A DNA stretch of 64,000 bases from an uncultured Polaribacter sp. (GCA_943787375.1 CALSME010000001.1:10001-74000); one strand, 5' to 3'. Counted from the first letter of the stretch, positions 32,876 through 43,478 are shown. Notes: a model not told the origin generated them from the sequence alone. Program-made: numbers and translations.

Positions 32876-35677
32876 ATGTTCAAATTTATTCAAAGAATAA
32901 TAACGGTTTTATTTTTCTTTTTTGTGTGCCATGTTAGTTTTTCACAAGCGCTTCCTCCGATCAATATTTTCACTACAGAAGAATACAGTGCTGAAAATCA
33001 GAATTGGGCAATTTCACAATCCGACAATGGGTTCATGTATGTGGCTAATAATTTAGGGTTGTTGGAGTTTAACGGAGCAAGTTGGCAACTCTATGAAACC
33101 CCCAACAATACGATCATACGATCTGTAAAAGCATATAAAGATAAAATCTTTACGGGTTTTTATATGGACTTTGGTTTTTGGAAGAAAAACAAGTATGGTG
33201 CACTTGAATATTCTTCGGTAGTAAAAGACAAGGGAATTAAGATGCTAGAAGATGAGCAAATCTGGAAGATTATCGAGATAGAAGGTTGGTTTTTGTTTAA
33301 GTCGCTTCAAAGAATTTATCTGTATAATTTAGAAACAAAAGAAATTAAAATTATTAACGGCGAAAATAGAATCCATGCACTTACAAAAGCAAAAGATATT
33401 ATTTATTTTCAAGAAGATAATAAAGGAATCTTTAAAATTGAGAATGGCAGTCCAACATTAATTTCAGATGCTCCTGTTTTCAAAGAAAACATTATCGTAG
33501 ATTTCTTTGAAAAAGAGAATGCCCTATTAGTTTTAACTCAAAAAAAAGGTTTCTATCTTCTGAATAATGGAAAAGTAACAAAATGGAAGTTGCCCTCAAA
33601 TGTTTTGGAGGACAAAACAATTTACAGTGCAGTACAATTAAAAAATAACAACTTTTTATTAGGGAGCATTTCTAAGGGGATTCTACATTTAAATGAAAAC
33701 GGATCCGTCAATTATCAAATGGATAAGAATTCAGGATTGAGTAATAATACCATTCTTTCTGTTTATGAAGATAAAAATAATAATATTTGGTTAGGGCTAG
33801 ATAATGGCATTAATTGTGTCAATAATACTTCTGTATTTAAAAAAGGAAATGAGGAGAGTGACTATTTAGGAACTATTTATACTTCAATTGTTTATAATGA
33901 AAATCTTTATTTAGGAACCAATCAAGGGCTGTTTTATCGAAATATAAAATCAAAAGATGCTTTTCAATTGATCAAAAACACACGAGGTCAGGTTTGGAGT
34001 TTAACTCAGATAGATGGAGCGCTTTTTTGCGGGCATGACTCTGGAACCTTCTTGATAGAAAAAAATCAGGCAAAACAGATTTTTGACAAACAAGGAACTT
34101 GGAATGTTAAAAAAATAAATGATACAACTCTCTTGCAAGGATGTTATGATGGCTTATATGTATTGGAAAAAAAGAATCAAACTTGGGAGCTTAAAAATAA
34201 GATCCGTGGTTTTAAAAACTCCAGCAAGCATTTGGTTTTATGGAATAATAAGGTTTTTGTAAACCATGAATACAAAGGAGTTTTTAAATTGGATGTGGAT
34301 GCAAGCTATACAAAGATTAATAAAGTTGAGAAAGATACCTCTTTAGAAAAAGGAGTACATTCTAGTATTATTAAATATCAAAATAAGATCTTGTATGCAA
34401 GTAAAAAAGGGGTTTTTGTGTATGATGAAGTAAATGATTCTTTTAAAAAAGATACTGTTTACAGTAGTTTAATTGATGCTGATAATTTTATTTCTGCAAA
34501 ATTAATTCATGACCCTGTAAAAAATAGGTTATGGTCTTTTACCAAAGAAGAAATTAAATACTTAACTCCAGGAAAATTAAGTAATAAGCCAAAAGTAAAT
34601 TCTATTTCAATTTCAGAATACATACCCAAAGCAGTTTCGGGATATGAAAACATTACCTATATAGCGTCTTTAAAATACCTTATTGGAACTTCCGATGGAT
34701 TCATTCAAATGGATCTAAATTCATTAAAAAAACCAGCGGACTTTATTGTGCATATTAATAGCATCAATAGTTTTAAATTAGATGGCATTAAGAACAGTGT
34801 CGACCTATCAACGGTCAAAGAATTTTCGAATGATGAAAATAATATTGAGCTATCTTTTAGTACCCCTAACTTTAATAATATCTCGGTAACGAAGTATCAA
34901 TATCAGTTATTAGGTCAAAATAAAGATTGGAGCAGGTCATCCAAATCTTCCTCTGTGTTATTTGAGAACCTTCCTTATGGGAGTTATACCTTCAAAGTTC
35001 GAGGGATTATAGCTGGAAAGATGAGTGCTAATGTTGCCAAATATCAATTTAAAATTAAAAGACCCTGGTACTATTCCAACCTCTTTATTTCCGGATATGT
35101 TAGTTTGTTTTTGTTCTTTATTTACGGACTGCATCTTACCTCCAAAAGGTATTATAAACGTCAAAGAGAGCGTTTGTTAGACAAGGCTCAAAAGGAATTA
35201 GAATTAAAAGAATTGGAAAGTTCGCAAACCATCATTAAAATTAATAACGAAAAACTGCGCAATGATATTGAAAATAAAAATAGAGAGTTGGCTATTTCAA
35301 CCATGAATATTATTAAAAAGAATGAATTCTTAAGTTCCATCAAAACAGAATTAATGAAGTCTGATGTGAATAAAAATTCAAGTGTAGTGAAAATTATTGA
35401 TAAAAATTTGAACAATACAGATGATTGGAAAATGTTTCAAGAAGCGTTTAACAATGCCGATAAAGACTTTCTGAAGAAAATGAAGAGTATGCATTCAGAT
35501 TTAACACCCAACGATCTTCGATTGTGTGCTTATTTGCGATTGAATTTATCCTCCAAAGAGATTGCACCCTTATTGAATATTTCACCAAGAAGTGTAGAAG
35601 TAAAGCGATATCGATTACGTAAAAAGATGTCTTTACCCCACGATGCGAATTTAACAAACTATATTTTGGAAGTGTAA
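32876..35677 (+). CDS. Membrane-tethered PUL regulator: beta-propeller, Y_Y_Y domain, LuxR-type HTH
   Basis: 933 residues from the ATG at 32876, which directly opens a signal sequence (VLFFFFVCHVSFSQA); upstream residues in frame are discarded. Residues about 30-650 form two-component-regulator propeller repeats (for example NNNIWLGLDNGINCV), residues about 655-730 a Y_Y_Y domain, then a membrane helix (about 732-755), a coiled coil and a C-terminal helix-turn-helix (about 876-918, SSKEIAPLLNISPRSVEVKRYRLRKKM). There is no histidine kinase, so it would sense a periplasmic glycan and bind DNA through one polypeptide, as SusR-like proteins do. It precedes susC by 166 bases in the same direction. 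Confidence 0.9.
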   Translation: MFKFIQRIITVLFFFFVCHVSFSQALPPINIFTTEEYSAENQNWAISQSDNGFMYVANNLGLLEFNGASWQLYETPNNTIIRSVKAYKDKIFTGFYMDFGFWKKNKYGALEYSSVVKDKGIKMLEDEQIWKIIEIEGWFLFKSLQRIYLYNLETKEIKIINGENRIHALTKAKDIIYFQEDNKGIFKIENGSPTLISDAPVFKENIIVDFFEKENALLVLTQKKGFYLLNNGKVTKWKLPSNVLEDKTIYSAVQLKNNNFLLGSISKGILHLNENGSVNYQMDKNSGLSNNTILSVYEDKNNNIWLGLDNGINCVNNTSVFKKGNEESDYLGTIYTSIVYNENLYLGTNQGLFYRNIKSKDAFQLIKNTRGQVWSLTQIDGALFCGHDSGTFLIEKNQAKQIFDKQGTWNVKKINDTTLLQGCYDGLYVLEKKNQTWELKNKIRGFKNSSKHLVLWNNKVFVNHEYKGVFKLDVDASYTKINKVEKDTSLEKGVHSSIIKYQNKILYASKKGVFVYDEVNDSFKKDTVYSSLIDADNFISAKLIHDPVKNRLWSFTKEEIKYLTPGKLSNKPKVNSISISEYIPKAVSGYENITYIASLKYLIGTSDGFIQMDLNSLKKPADFIVHINSINSFKLDGIKNSVDLSTVKEFSNDENNIELSFSTPNFNNISVTKYQYQLLGQNKDWSRSSKSSSVLFENLPYGSYTFKVRGIIAGKMSANVAKYQFKIKRPWYYSNLFISGYVSLFLFFIYGLHLTSKRYYKRQRERLLDKAQKELELKELESSQTIIKINNEKLRNDIENKNRELAISTMNIIKKNEFLSSIKTELMKSDVNKNSSVVKIIDKNLNNTDDWKMFQEAFNNADKDFLKKMKSMHSDLTPNDLRLCAYLRLNLSSKEIAPLLNISPRSVEVKRYRLRKKMSLPHDANLTNYILEV

Positions 35678-35843
35678 TGATTTAAGTCGTGTTGTTAAAC
35701 CATACAAGACCACAACATTCATTAAATTAAAGTCTTCGTCTTTTGTTTTTTTTCAGCTATTATTGAGTTAAACTATTTTTTTGCGATGTATGTTTTTAGT
35801 TGCGGTTATTTTTTTGATATAGCAATTTTTCTGCTCTATATTT

Positions 35844-38800
35844 ATGAAATCAATAATCAAAAACAATTTTATGCTTAGAAAAATCACATTATTACTTTTT
35901 GCATTTTCAACACTGTGTGCAACTGCACAAAAGATGGATGTAAAAGGAATTGTTAAAGATGCAGCGTCAGGAGAAATTCTTCCAGGGGTTAGTATCGTTA
36001 TTAAAGGTAGTAATACTGGAACTGAAACAGATTTTGATGGTCTGTACAGTTTGAACAATGTAACAAAAGGTGCAACCCTTATTTTCAGATACTTAGGTTA
36101 CAAATCAAACGAAGTAGTTGTAAATAGCACAACTATCAATGTCTCATTAGAGAGCTCAGCAGAGACCCTAGATGAGATTGTTGTCATTGGGTATGGTACA
36201 CAACGTAAAAAAGAAGTTACCGGTGCAGTATCTGTCGTTTCTAGTGCATCCATAGAACAATTAAAACCAACTCGAATAGAGCAAGCATTACAAGGACAAG
36301 TTGCAGGTGTAAATGTTACAGCTTCTTCAGGTTCTCCTGGTGCCGCTTCTAACATTCGAATTCGAGGGATTTCTACCAACGGAGACAACCGACCCCTAAT
36401 CTTAGTAGATGGTAATATTATTGAAGATTTAAGTGTTGTCAATCCATCCGATATCGAATCCATCAATGTATTAAAAGATGCAACGGCTGGTATTTACGGA
36501 GTTAGAGGTGCTAACGGGGTTATTTTGATTACCACCAAAACAGGGAAGAAAGAAACAGATTATAAATCAACCTTGAACTACTATGTAGGTTTCCAACAAA
36601 CCACGAAAGAGATTTCATTGTTAAATGCAACTGAATATGCTTTGCTTGCCAATGAAGCTTTCGCTGCCAATGGAGAAGCATTGCCATTTCCAAATGTAAA
36701 TGGTTTAGGACAAGGTACGAACTGGCAAAAGGCCGTTTTTGATACCGCACCAATTTATAGTTTGGATTATACTTTAAACAAAGGAACTGAAAAATCTACC
36801 TATTCATTAGGAATCTCTGTTTTAGACCAAGACGGTATTGTTGGAAGAGACAAATCCAACTTTAACAGAAGAAATGTGAAGTTCAACTACAACAGAGACC
36901 TTACAGATAAGTTGAAATTATCAACGTCTACCATCTATACAAATACCAATAAAAAGAATTTAATAGAAAATGCTTTAGGATCTGTTTTGTTCAATGCCTT
37001 AAACATGCCAGCAACTACGCCAGTTTATGATGCGAACGGTGATTTCTCTTTACCTCCAGCAATTGGAACGGGTATTGAAGTTGCCAATCCACTCGCTCAG
37101 GTAGATAATAGCTATAACCGAACTTGGGTGAATAAAATCTCTGGTTCTTATGGATTAAATTATCAATTTTTAGATGGTTTCTCTGCAGAAGCAAGATACC
37201 AATTCAACCATGCGAAAGTAAATGGAAAATCATTCTCCCCAATAGCTTATTTTGGGAATGGTAGTGTTTTTAACGTAGATGTACCCGGTGTTAACGAATA
37301 TAGCCAAACCTATAAGGATTATACTTTTGATGCTTTTGTAAGTTATGAAAATACTTTTGATGAAGATCATAATGTAAAAGTATTGTTAGGAACTTCTGTG
37401 TTTAGATCTCAAGGATTTAATGATACGAATTTTACTCAAAACGGGGTGACTGGTACGGACCTAAACAGTGTGAGTATTACACCAGGTGCTCAAGACAATT
37501 TAGCGTTGAGTAACAATCCAAGACAATTTTTTGACAGCCGATTGTTGTCTTATTTTTCTCGTTTGCAATACAACTACAAAGGGAAGTACTTAATGTCTGC
37601 CGTTATAAGGAGAGATGGTTCTTCAAATTTTGGACCTAAAAACAAGTTTGGTTTTTTCCCTTCAGCCTCTGTGGGTTGGGTAGTGTCGGATGAAGCTTTT
37701 CTAGAAGATTCAGAAGTTATTAATAACTTAAAATTAAGAGCTAGTTATGGAATCATCGGAAACGATCGAATTGGATCTTTTGGTTTTGTTTCTTTATTAA
37801 CAGGAGAAGGTGTGTATGCTTTCAATAACCAATTGACCTATGGAACAGCTTTAGGCGCAATTTCCAATCCAGAAATTAAATGGGAGAAACAAATTCCATT
37901 GGATTTCGGTCTTGATATCAGTTTGTTCAACAACAAAGTAGATATTACTGCCGATTACTTTAAAAAGACGACAGAAGACTTATTATTAAGACCTCAAGTG
38001 TCAGGAATCTTAGGAGTTTCTGCTCCTGGAGCTTCTGCACCTATTGTAAATGCAGGTTCTGTTGTCAATGAAGGATTTGAGTTCTCTATCGGATACAATC
38101 ATACCGTATCTGAAGATTTCAAATTTAGTGCCAACTACAACTTTACCACATTAGACAATAATGTAACTTTTGTAGGAAACGCGACGGGTGTAATAGAAGG
38201 TGGATCTTTTGGAGTAGGGCAACAAGCACCCTCTAGAATGGAAGCTGGTTTCCCAATCGGTTATTTCTACGGATACGAAACCAACGGAATCTTTCAGACC
38301 CAAGCAGATGTTGACGCACATGCTACACAAACCAATGCAGCGCCTGGAGATTTGAGATTTGTAGATACCAACGGCGATGGATCCATTACCAATGAAGATA
38401 GAACGTATATCGGTGATCCGATTGCAGACATTACTATGGGGATGAACTTTTCGTTCAATTACAAAGCTTTTGATTTCAATGCCTATGCTTTTGCTTCTTT
38501 AGGAAACGAAATTGTAAGAAGTTATGAAAGAAACTTGCCTTTGACCAATCGACTAAGCTATGTTTTAGACCGATGGACGGGTCCTGGGACAAGCAATACT
38601 TCTCCAAGAGTGACTACCGGTGCAACAGGAAATACCTTGTTCTCTGACTTTTATGTAGAAGATGGTTCTTTCTTAAGGTTGCAAAACATACAATTGGGAT
38701 ACACATTTGATGCGGACCAATTAGAGAAATTGCAATTTGATACAGTACGTTTTTATGTGTCAGCTAGCAACTTGTTTACATTGACAAAATACAAAGGATA

Positions 38801-38903
38801 CGATCCAACAACATCTAATGGAAGTCCAATTGGTGGTGGAATTGATCAAGGATTCTATCCAAATCCAAAGACCTTTTTATTCGGAGTTAATCTTAATTTT
38901 TAA
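35844..38903 (+). CDS. susC: SusC/RagA family TonB-linked outer-membrane transporter
   Basis: 1019 residues (1010 if the ATG at 35871 is used). A signal peptide ends near STLCATAQ, then a carboxypeptidase-regulatory-like domain (VKGIVKDAASGEILPGVSIVIKG), a TonB-box-like ETLDEIVVIGYGTQ, the plug (GQVAGVNVTASSGSPGAASNIRIRG, NPSDIESINVLKDATAGIYG) and a 22-strand barrel ending in FGVNLNF. It imports oligosaccharides across the outer membrane with energy from TonB. It forms an operon with susD 11 bases downstream. Confidence 0.97.
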   Translation: MKSIIKNNFMLRKITLLLFAFSTLCATAQKMDVKGIVKDAASGEILPGVSIVIKGSNTGTETDFDGLYSLNNVTKGATLIFRYLGYKSNEVVVNSTTINVSLESSAETLDEIVVIGYGTQRKKEVTGAVSVVSSASIEQLKPTRIEQALQGQVAGVNVTASSGSPGAASNIRIRGISTNGDNRPLILVDGNIIEDLSVVNPSDIESINVLKDATAGIYGVRGANGVILITTKTGKKETDYKSTLNYYVGFQQTTKEISLLNATEYALLANEAFAANGEALPFPNVNGLGQGTNWQKAVFDTAPIYSLDYTLNKGTEKSTYSLGISVLDQDGIVGRDKSNFNRRNVKFNYNRDLTDKLKLSTSTIYTNTNKKNLIENALGSVLFNALNMPATTPVYDANGDFSLPPAIGTGIEVANPLAQVDNSYNRTWVNKISGSYGLNYQFLDGFSAEARYQFNHAKVNGKSFSPIAYFGNGSVFNVDVPGVNEYSQTYKDYTFDAFVSYENTFDEDHNVKVLLGTSVFRSQGFNDTNFTQNGVTGTDLNSVSITPGAQDNLALSNNPRQFFDSRLLSYFSRLQYNYKGKYLMSAVIRRDGSSNFGPKNKFGFFPSASVGWVVSDEAFLEDSEVINNLKLRASYGIIGNDRIGSFGFVSLLTGEGVYAFNNQLTYGTALGAISNPEIKWEKQIPLDFGLDISLFNNKVDITADYFKKTTEDLLLRPQVSGILGVSAPGASAPIVNAGSVVNEGFEFSIGYNHTVSEDFKFSANYNFTTLDNNVTFVGNATGVIEGGSFGVGQQAPSRMEAGFPIGYFYGYETNGIFQTQADVDAHATQTNAAPGDLRFVDTNGDGSITNEDRTYIGDPIADITMGMNFSFNYKAFDFNAYAFASLGNEIVRSYERNLPLTNRLSYVLDRWTGPGTSNTSPRVTTGATGNTLFSDFYVEDGSFLRLQNIQLGYTFDADQLEKLQFDTVRFYVSASNLFTLTKYKGYDPTTSNGSPIGGGIDQGFYPNPKTFLFGVNLNF

Positions 38904-38914
38904 AATAAAGAAAA

Positions 38915-40408
38915 ATGAAAAAAATAAACATAAAGATTTTATCAGCAATCGTTCTTCTTACACTTGGTTTTTCGTGTAGTGATGATTTTGTGGATGTAAA
39001 ATCTCAAGCAGAGAATTCAGAAGACTATTTCAATACTGAAGAAGATTATCAAAATGCATTAATTGGTGCTTACGATTTATTACAATCGAGTTACATCAAT
39101 GTAATGTTAGGAGAAATTGCTTCTGACAACACCTTAGCGGGTGGAGAAAGCGCTACTGACGTTATTGGAATTCAAGAAGTAGATGACATGACACACACGC
39201 CTGTAAATGCTCAATTAAGAGATATTTGGGGATGGATGTTTTCAGGAGTCAACAGAGCGAACTATATTTTAGAGTTTAAAGACAATATCGATTTTGAAGG
39301 GAAAGAAGAAATTCTTGCACAAGCTCGCTTTTTAAGAGCTTACTATTACTTTGAGTTGGTGAAGTGGTTTGGAGATGTACCGTTAGTGGTGGATCAAAGA
39401 ATTTTATTTGGAGATCAATTTAATGTAGACAGAACTCCAAAAGCACAAGTATATGCACAGATTGAATTGGATTTAATCTATGCTGCGGACAACTTACCGT
39501 ATACCCAAGCTGAAACTGGAAGAGTTACAAAAGGGGCAGCACAAGCTTTATTAGGAAAAGCGTATTTATATCAAGATAAATTTGACGAAGCAGCAGCTGT
39601 GTTGGATAATTTGATTTTAAACGGCCCTTATGATTTGGTAACCGATTACGACACCATGTTTGAAATGGAAGGAGAAAACAACATCGAGTCTGTTTTTGAA
39701 GTACAATACTCAGAATTAGAAGGTGCTGGTTTCGGTTGTCTTCAATGTAGTGAAGGAAATGTAGCAGTTGGTTTTAGCGGGATTCGTAATTACTCTGCAA
39801 CTCCAGGATCTGAAGGAGATATTTTCTCTTCAGGATTTAGTTTCAATGTACCTGTACAAGAAGTTGTAGATGCATTTGAAGAGGGAGATTTAAGAAAAGA
39901 TGTTGCTGTTTTAGACATTGATGCTTGGGCGACACAAACCGGAATTACCTTCGGAACAGGGAATGAGCATACTGGTTTTTTCAACAGAAAATACATTCCA
40001 AGAAAAAGAAGTGATGCGGCGCAAGGAGATCGAAACTTAACCAATCCAAATAATTACAGATCGATTCGTTTTGCAGACGTTTTATTAATGGCTGCAGAAG
40101 CTTTCAATAGAGGTACTGCTTCCAATGATGCAAAAGCGCAGAGTTACTTAAATAGAGTACGTCAACGTGCTTTTGGAGACATGATGCACAATATTACTGC
40201 AACAGGAGCTACACTTACAGAAAACATTTTTCAAGAAAGACGAGTAGAATTGGCTGGAGAAGGACATCGATTCTTCGATTTGGTACGAACAGGAAAAGCA
40301 GCACAAGAAATTGATGGTTTTGTAGCAGGAAAACATGAAGTGTTTCCAATTCCAGTAATAGAAATTCAATTAACAGGAAACCGTTGGTCTCAAAACCCAG
40401 GATACTAA
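38915..40408 (+). CDS. susD: SusD/RagB family glycan-binding lipoprotein
   Basis: 497 residues. Lipobox GFSC (Cys about 21), so a surface lipoprotein that caps the SusC channel. TPR-like helices (LAQARFLRAYYYFELVKWFGDVPLV is the hallmark SusD helix) and the C-terminal FQERRVELAGEGHRFFDLVRTGKA, typical of RagB/SusD. Adjacent SusC proves the pairing. The glycan cannot be told from SusD alone; context suggests beta-1,3-glucan. Confidence 0.97.
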   Translation: MKKINIKILSAIVLLTLGFSCSDDFVDVKSQAENSEDYFNTEEDYQNALIGAYDLLQSSYINVMLGEIASDNTLAGGESATDVIGIQEVDDMTHTPVNAQLRDIWGWMFSGVNRANYILEFKDNIDFEGKEEILAQARFLRAYYYFELVKWFGDVPLVVDQRILFGDQFNVDRTPKAQVYAQIELDLIYAADNLPYTQAETGRVTKGAAQALLGKAYLYQDKFDEAAAVLDNLILNGPYDLVTDYDTMFEMEGENNIESVFEVQYSELEGAGFGCLQCSEGNVAVGFSGIRNYSATPGSEGDIFSSGFSFNVPVQEVVDAFEEGDLRKDVAVLDIDAWATQTGITFGTGNEHTGFFNRKYIPRKRSDAAQGDRNLTNPNNYRSIRFADVLLMAAEAFNRGTASNDAKAQSYLNRVRQRAFGDMMHNITATGATLTENIFQERRVELAGEGHRFFDLVRTGKAAQEIDGFVAGKHEVFPIPVIEIQLTGNRWSQNPGY

Positions 40409-40419
40409 AATATAGCACC

Positions 40420-42468
40420 ATGAAAAAAATAAAAAATATATACAAAACAATTGCAGTGTTGCTATTAATAGCAGCCTGTACAGATACTGATGAAAGAGAG
40501 TTGTCGTTTTTAGACAGCATGTCTGCACCAGCGAATTTAGAAATGTTGTTCAGCATTACACAAGATAACACAGGAGCAGCTACCATCACACCCAATGCGG
40601 ATGGTGCATCTACTTTTGATGTTTATTTTGGCGATGCAACTCCAGATCCATTAAGAATACCTAATGGAGAAAATGCACAACATGTGTATGCAGAAGGTAC
40701 TTATGACGTAAAATTAGTAGCATACAACACCAAAGGGGATGCTACAGAATTGACAAAACCTATCGTAGTTTCTTTCAGAGCTCCAGAAAATTTGATGACG
40801 ACCATTGAAAATGATGCAGCCGTTTCGAAACAGGTAAATGTGAGTGCATCTGCAGACTTTGCCATGATGTATGAATTTCATTCAGGCGAAGCAGGTGTAA
40901 CACAACCCGTTGCAACCGCAAATATTGGTGAAGCATTGTCTTACCAATATGCCGATGCAGGTACCTACACTGTTCAAATTATTGCAAAAGGGGGTGCGAT
41001 TGAAACAACAACCTATTCGGTTGATTTTGAAGTCACTGAAATTTTAGCACCAACAGCAGGTGCAACAACGCCACCAGCAAGAAACGATTCAGATGTCGTT
41101 TCAATCTTTAGTGATGCTTATACAAATGTTACATTGGATGAATTACCAACAGGTTGGTCTGCATCAGGTTTTGAAGCAACAACGATTGGTAGTGACAATG
41201 TATGGAAGTTAACGAACCTAGATTTCGTAGGAATGGTAACTAACTATGCAAATGGAATTGATGTTGCTGATATGGAAATGATGCACATTGATTATTGGGT
41301 TCCTGAAGGAGTCACTAATGAATTACTTGTTAAAATCGTAAATACAGTAGATGGTGGTGAAGATGTAGAATCTTTAGGAACTACCGTAACTGGTTCTTGG
41401 CAAAGTGTGGAGATCGATATGGCTAATTTTGATGGGAATCTTGCAAACAAAAATAAAATAACACAGATATTAATCGACTCAGACGGCGTTGCAGGTATCG
41501 TATATGTAGATAACTTTTATTTTTATAAAGCACCCTCAAGTGTTGTTACAAGTTCAGTTCAAGATTTTGAAGGAGCCGCACCTACAATCACACCTTTTGG
41601 TGATGCAGCTGCAGCAATAATTTCAAACCCTGATGCTTCAGGAGCAAACACAACAGCTACTGTAGTTGAATTTACAAAGCCAACAGGAGCGCAAACATGG
41701 GCAGGAGCAACTTTAGACCTTACAAGCCCATTAGATTTAACAAACTTCTCTAAGATAAGTGTTAATACATGGTCTCCAAAAGTTGGAGCTGTGGTAAAAG
41801 TAAAAATAGAAAACGCAGACGCTAGTATTACGCATGAAGTGGATATAAATACAACCACTACAAGTTCTTGGGAAGAATTAATTTATGACTTTAGTGCAGC
41901 GCCAGCTGCTGACTATGTAAAATTAGTGGTATTCTTTGATTTTGGAAATGGGGGAGACGGTTCCGTTTATTATTATGATGAAATCAATCTCGTGAATGAT
42001 TCAGGAGTTGTAGCATCTTTAACTTTTCAAGATTTTGAAGGAGCCGCACCTACAATCACACCTTTTGGTAGTGCAGCTGCAGCAATAATTTCAAACCCTG
42101 ATGCTTCGGGAGTAAACACAACAGCTACTGTAGTTGAATTTACAAAGCCAACAGGAGCGCAAACATGGGCAGGAGCAACTCTAGATGTTACCACTCCATT
42201 AGACTTTGCGACTTATTCTAAGATAAGTGTTAATACATGGTCTCCAAAAGTTGGAGCTGTCGTAAAAGTAAAAATAGAAAATGCAGATGCTAGTATTACA
42301 CATGAAATAGATGTGAACACTACAGTTGCTAATTCTTGGGAAGAGCTTACCTATGATTTCAGTGCAGCACCTACTGCAGATTATGTAAAAGTTGTTGTAT
42401 TTTTTGACTTTGGAAATGGGGGAGATGATACGGTATACTACTATGACGAATTAAAATTAACAAACTAA
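40420..42468 (+). CDS. Surface glycan-binding lipoprotein with PKD-like and duplicated carbohydrate-binding domains
   Basis: 682 residues from the ATG at 40420; the frame opens 12 codons earlier inside susD. Lipobox IAAC (Cys about 19). Order: two PKD/Ig-like domains (about 30-210), a jelly-roll-like domain starting SDVVSIFSDAYTNV (about 230-375), then two almost identical domains of about 150 residues beginning QDFEGAAPTITPFG. Position after susCD and lack of a catalytic motif make this a SusE-like binding protein holding glycan at the surface. The SIFSDAYTNV domain recurs in the lipoprotein at 58089. Confidence 0.85.
   Translation: MKKIKNIYKTIAVLLLIAACTDTDERELSFLDSMSAPANLEMLFSITQDNTGAATITPNADGASTFDVYFGDATPDPLRIPNGENAQHVYAEGTYDVKLVAYNTKGDATELTKPIVVSFRAPENLMTTIENDAAVSKQVNVSASADFAMMYEFHSGEAGVTQPVATANIGEALSYQYADAGTYTVQIIAKGGAIETTTYSVDFEVTEILAPTAGATTPPARNDSDVVSIFSDAYTNVTLDELPTGWSASGFEATTIGSDNVWKLTNLDFVGMVTNYANGIDVADMEMMHIDYWVPEGVTNELLVKIVNTVDGGEDVESLGTTVTGSWQSVEIDMANFDGNLANKNKITQILIDSDGVAGIVYVDNFYFYKAPSSVVTSSVQDFEGAAPTITPFGDAAAAIISNPDASGANTTATVVEFTKPTGAQTWAGATLDLTSPLDLTNFSKISVNTWSPKVGAVVKVKIENADASITHEVDINTTTTSSWEELIYDFSAAPAADYVKLVVFFDFGNGGDGSVYYYDEINLVNDSGVVASLTFQDFEGAAPTITPFGSAAAAIISNPDASGVNTTATVVEFTKPTGAQTWAGATLDVTTPLDFATYSKISVNTWSPKVGAVVKVKIENADASITHEIDVNTTVANSWEELTYDFSAAPTADYVKVVVFFDFGNGGDDTVYYYDELKLTN
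41560..42468 (+). repeat. Tandem internal duplication of a binding domain
   Basis: Two direct copies, 41560-42000 and 42028-42468, spaced 468 bp (156 codons) start to start. Long stretches are identical at DNA level, while the middle and the ends have diverged, indicating a recent duplication or gene conversion. The second copy ends exactly at the C-terminus of the protein. Confidence 0.9.
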
Positions 42469-42478
42469 AACAAATACA

Positions 42479-43393
42479 ATGAAAAATATTAATTATATAA
42501 AAACAGTATTGTTTGCAGTTGTTTTTACTTTTTTAGGCTGTCAAGAAGATGAGTATTCTTTTGGAGACATTGTGACGCCTTCAAATATTGTTATTACAGC
42601 TGAAATTGTGGGAGCAGATGCTGCAAACCCAAATGGGGATGGTAGTGGTGTTGTAAATTTTACAGCAACCGCAGACAACGCCGTTTCTTACAAATATGTA
42701 TTCAATGGTGAAGAAACAGTTTCTTTGTCTGGAAACAATAGTATTAGCTTTAGTTCTTTAGGACTAAACACCTATACGGTAACCGTAGTTGCTTCTGGAA
42801 CTGCAGGAGTCTCTTCAAGCAAATCCATCGAAGTAGATGTATTGTCTACCTATGCTCCACCAGCAGATTTAATTGCTAAGCTCTATGGATACGATCCAGC
42901 AGACCCTACAGCTGTAACATCTAGAACTTGGAAAGTGCACTCAGCTAAAAACAAACACTTTGGTTTAGGTCCAGTAGGAGGTCAAGTTCTAACCGAATGG
43001 TATGGAGCTGGTCCCGATGAAAAAGCAGGAACAGGAATGTATGACGATCGTTTTACCTTTAGTTCTGACGGTACCTTTACTCACGTTACCAATGGAACTG
43101 TTTTTGGTAGAGACCCTTATATCGTGAATGATTTAGGTCCCAATGCATCTGGAAATGTAAACGGTGCAGATATTGAAAACTATGCCTTTGACGATTATAC
43201 TGCATCTTGGACCCTTACAGCACCGGGAGGAACCGAAACGATTAGTCTTTCGGGAACTGCATTTGTAGGATACTATACGGGTGGAAATCACCAATATCAA
43301 ATCTTTGACAGAGAAACTCCTAATGAAATGATCTTAAAAACAACCGATGCAAATGCTGAATTTGACTGGTGGTTTATCATCACTTTAGAATAA
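42479..43393 (+). CDS. SusF-like surface lipoprotein with an Ig-like/PKD domain
   Basis: 304 residues. Lipobox TFLGC (Cys about 21). An N-terminal Ig/PKD-like domain (about 30-125) is followed by a C-terminal beta-rich domain with many aromatic and glycine residues (TSRTWKVHSAKNKHFGLGP, DEFTFSSDG-like DDRFTFSSDGTFTHV, FDWWFIITLE). This C-terminal domain, with its RTWK opening and tryptophan-rich end, is common in lipoproteins encoded after susD in flavobacterial laminarin loci (recalled, not searched). A glycan-binding role is inferred. Last gene before the terminator at 43451. Confidence 0.75.
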   Translation: MKNINYIKTVLFAVVFTFLGCQEDEYSFGDIVTPSNIVITAEIVGADAANPNGDGSGVVNFTATADNAVSYKYVFNGEETVSLSGNNSISFSSLGLNTYTVTVVASGTAGVSSSKSIEVDVLSTYAPPADLIAKLYGYDPADPTAVTSRTWKVHSAKNKHFGLGPVGGQVLTEWYGAGPDEKAGTGMYDDRFTFSSDGTFTHVTNGTVFGRDPYIVNDLGPNASGNVNGADIENYAFDDYTASWTLTAPGGTETISLSGTAFVGYYTGGNHQYQIFDRETPNEMILKTTDANAEFDWWFIITLE

Positions 43394-43450
43394 GGTTGTT
43401 CTTTAAATATTAGGCAACCCTTTGTTAAGGGCTTGCCTACCATAAAAAAA

Positions 43451-43478
43451 CTCAAGACAATTTGTCTTGAGTTTTTTT
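43451..43478 (+). terminator. Terminator of the susCD operon
   Basis: Nine-base stem CTCAAGACA / TGTCTTGAG with an ATT loop, then T7. Confidence 0.92.
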
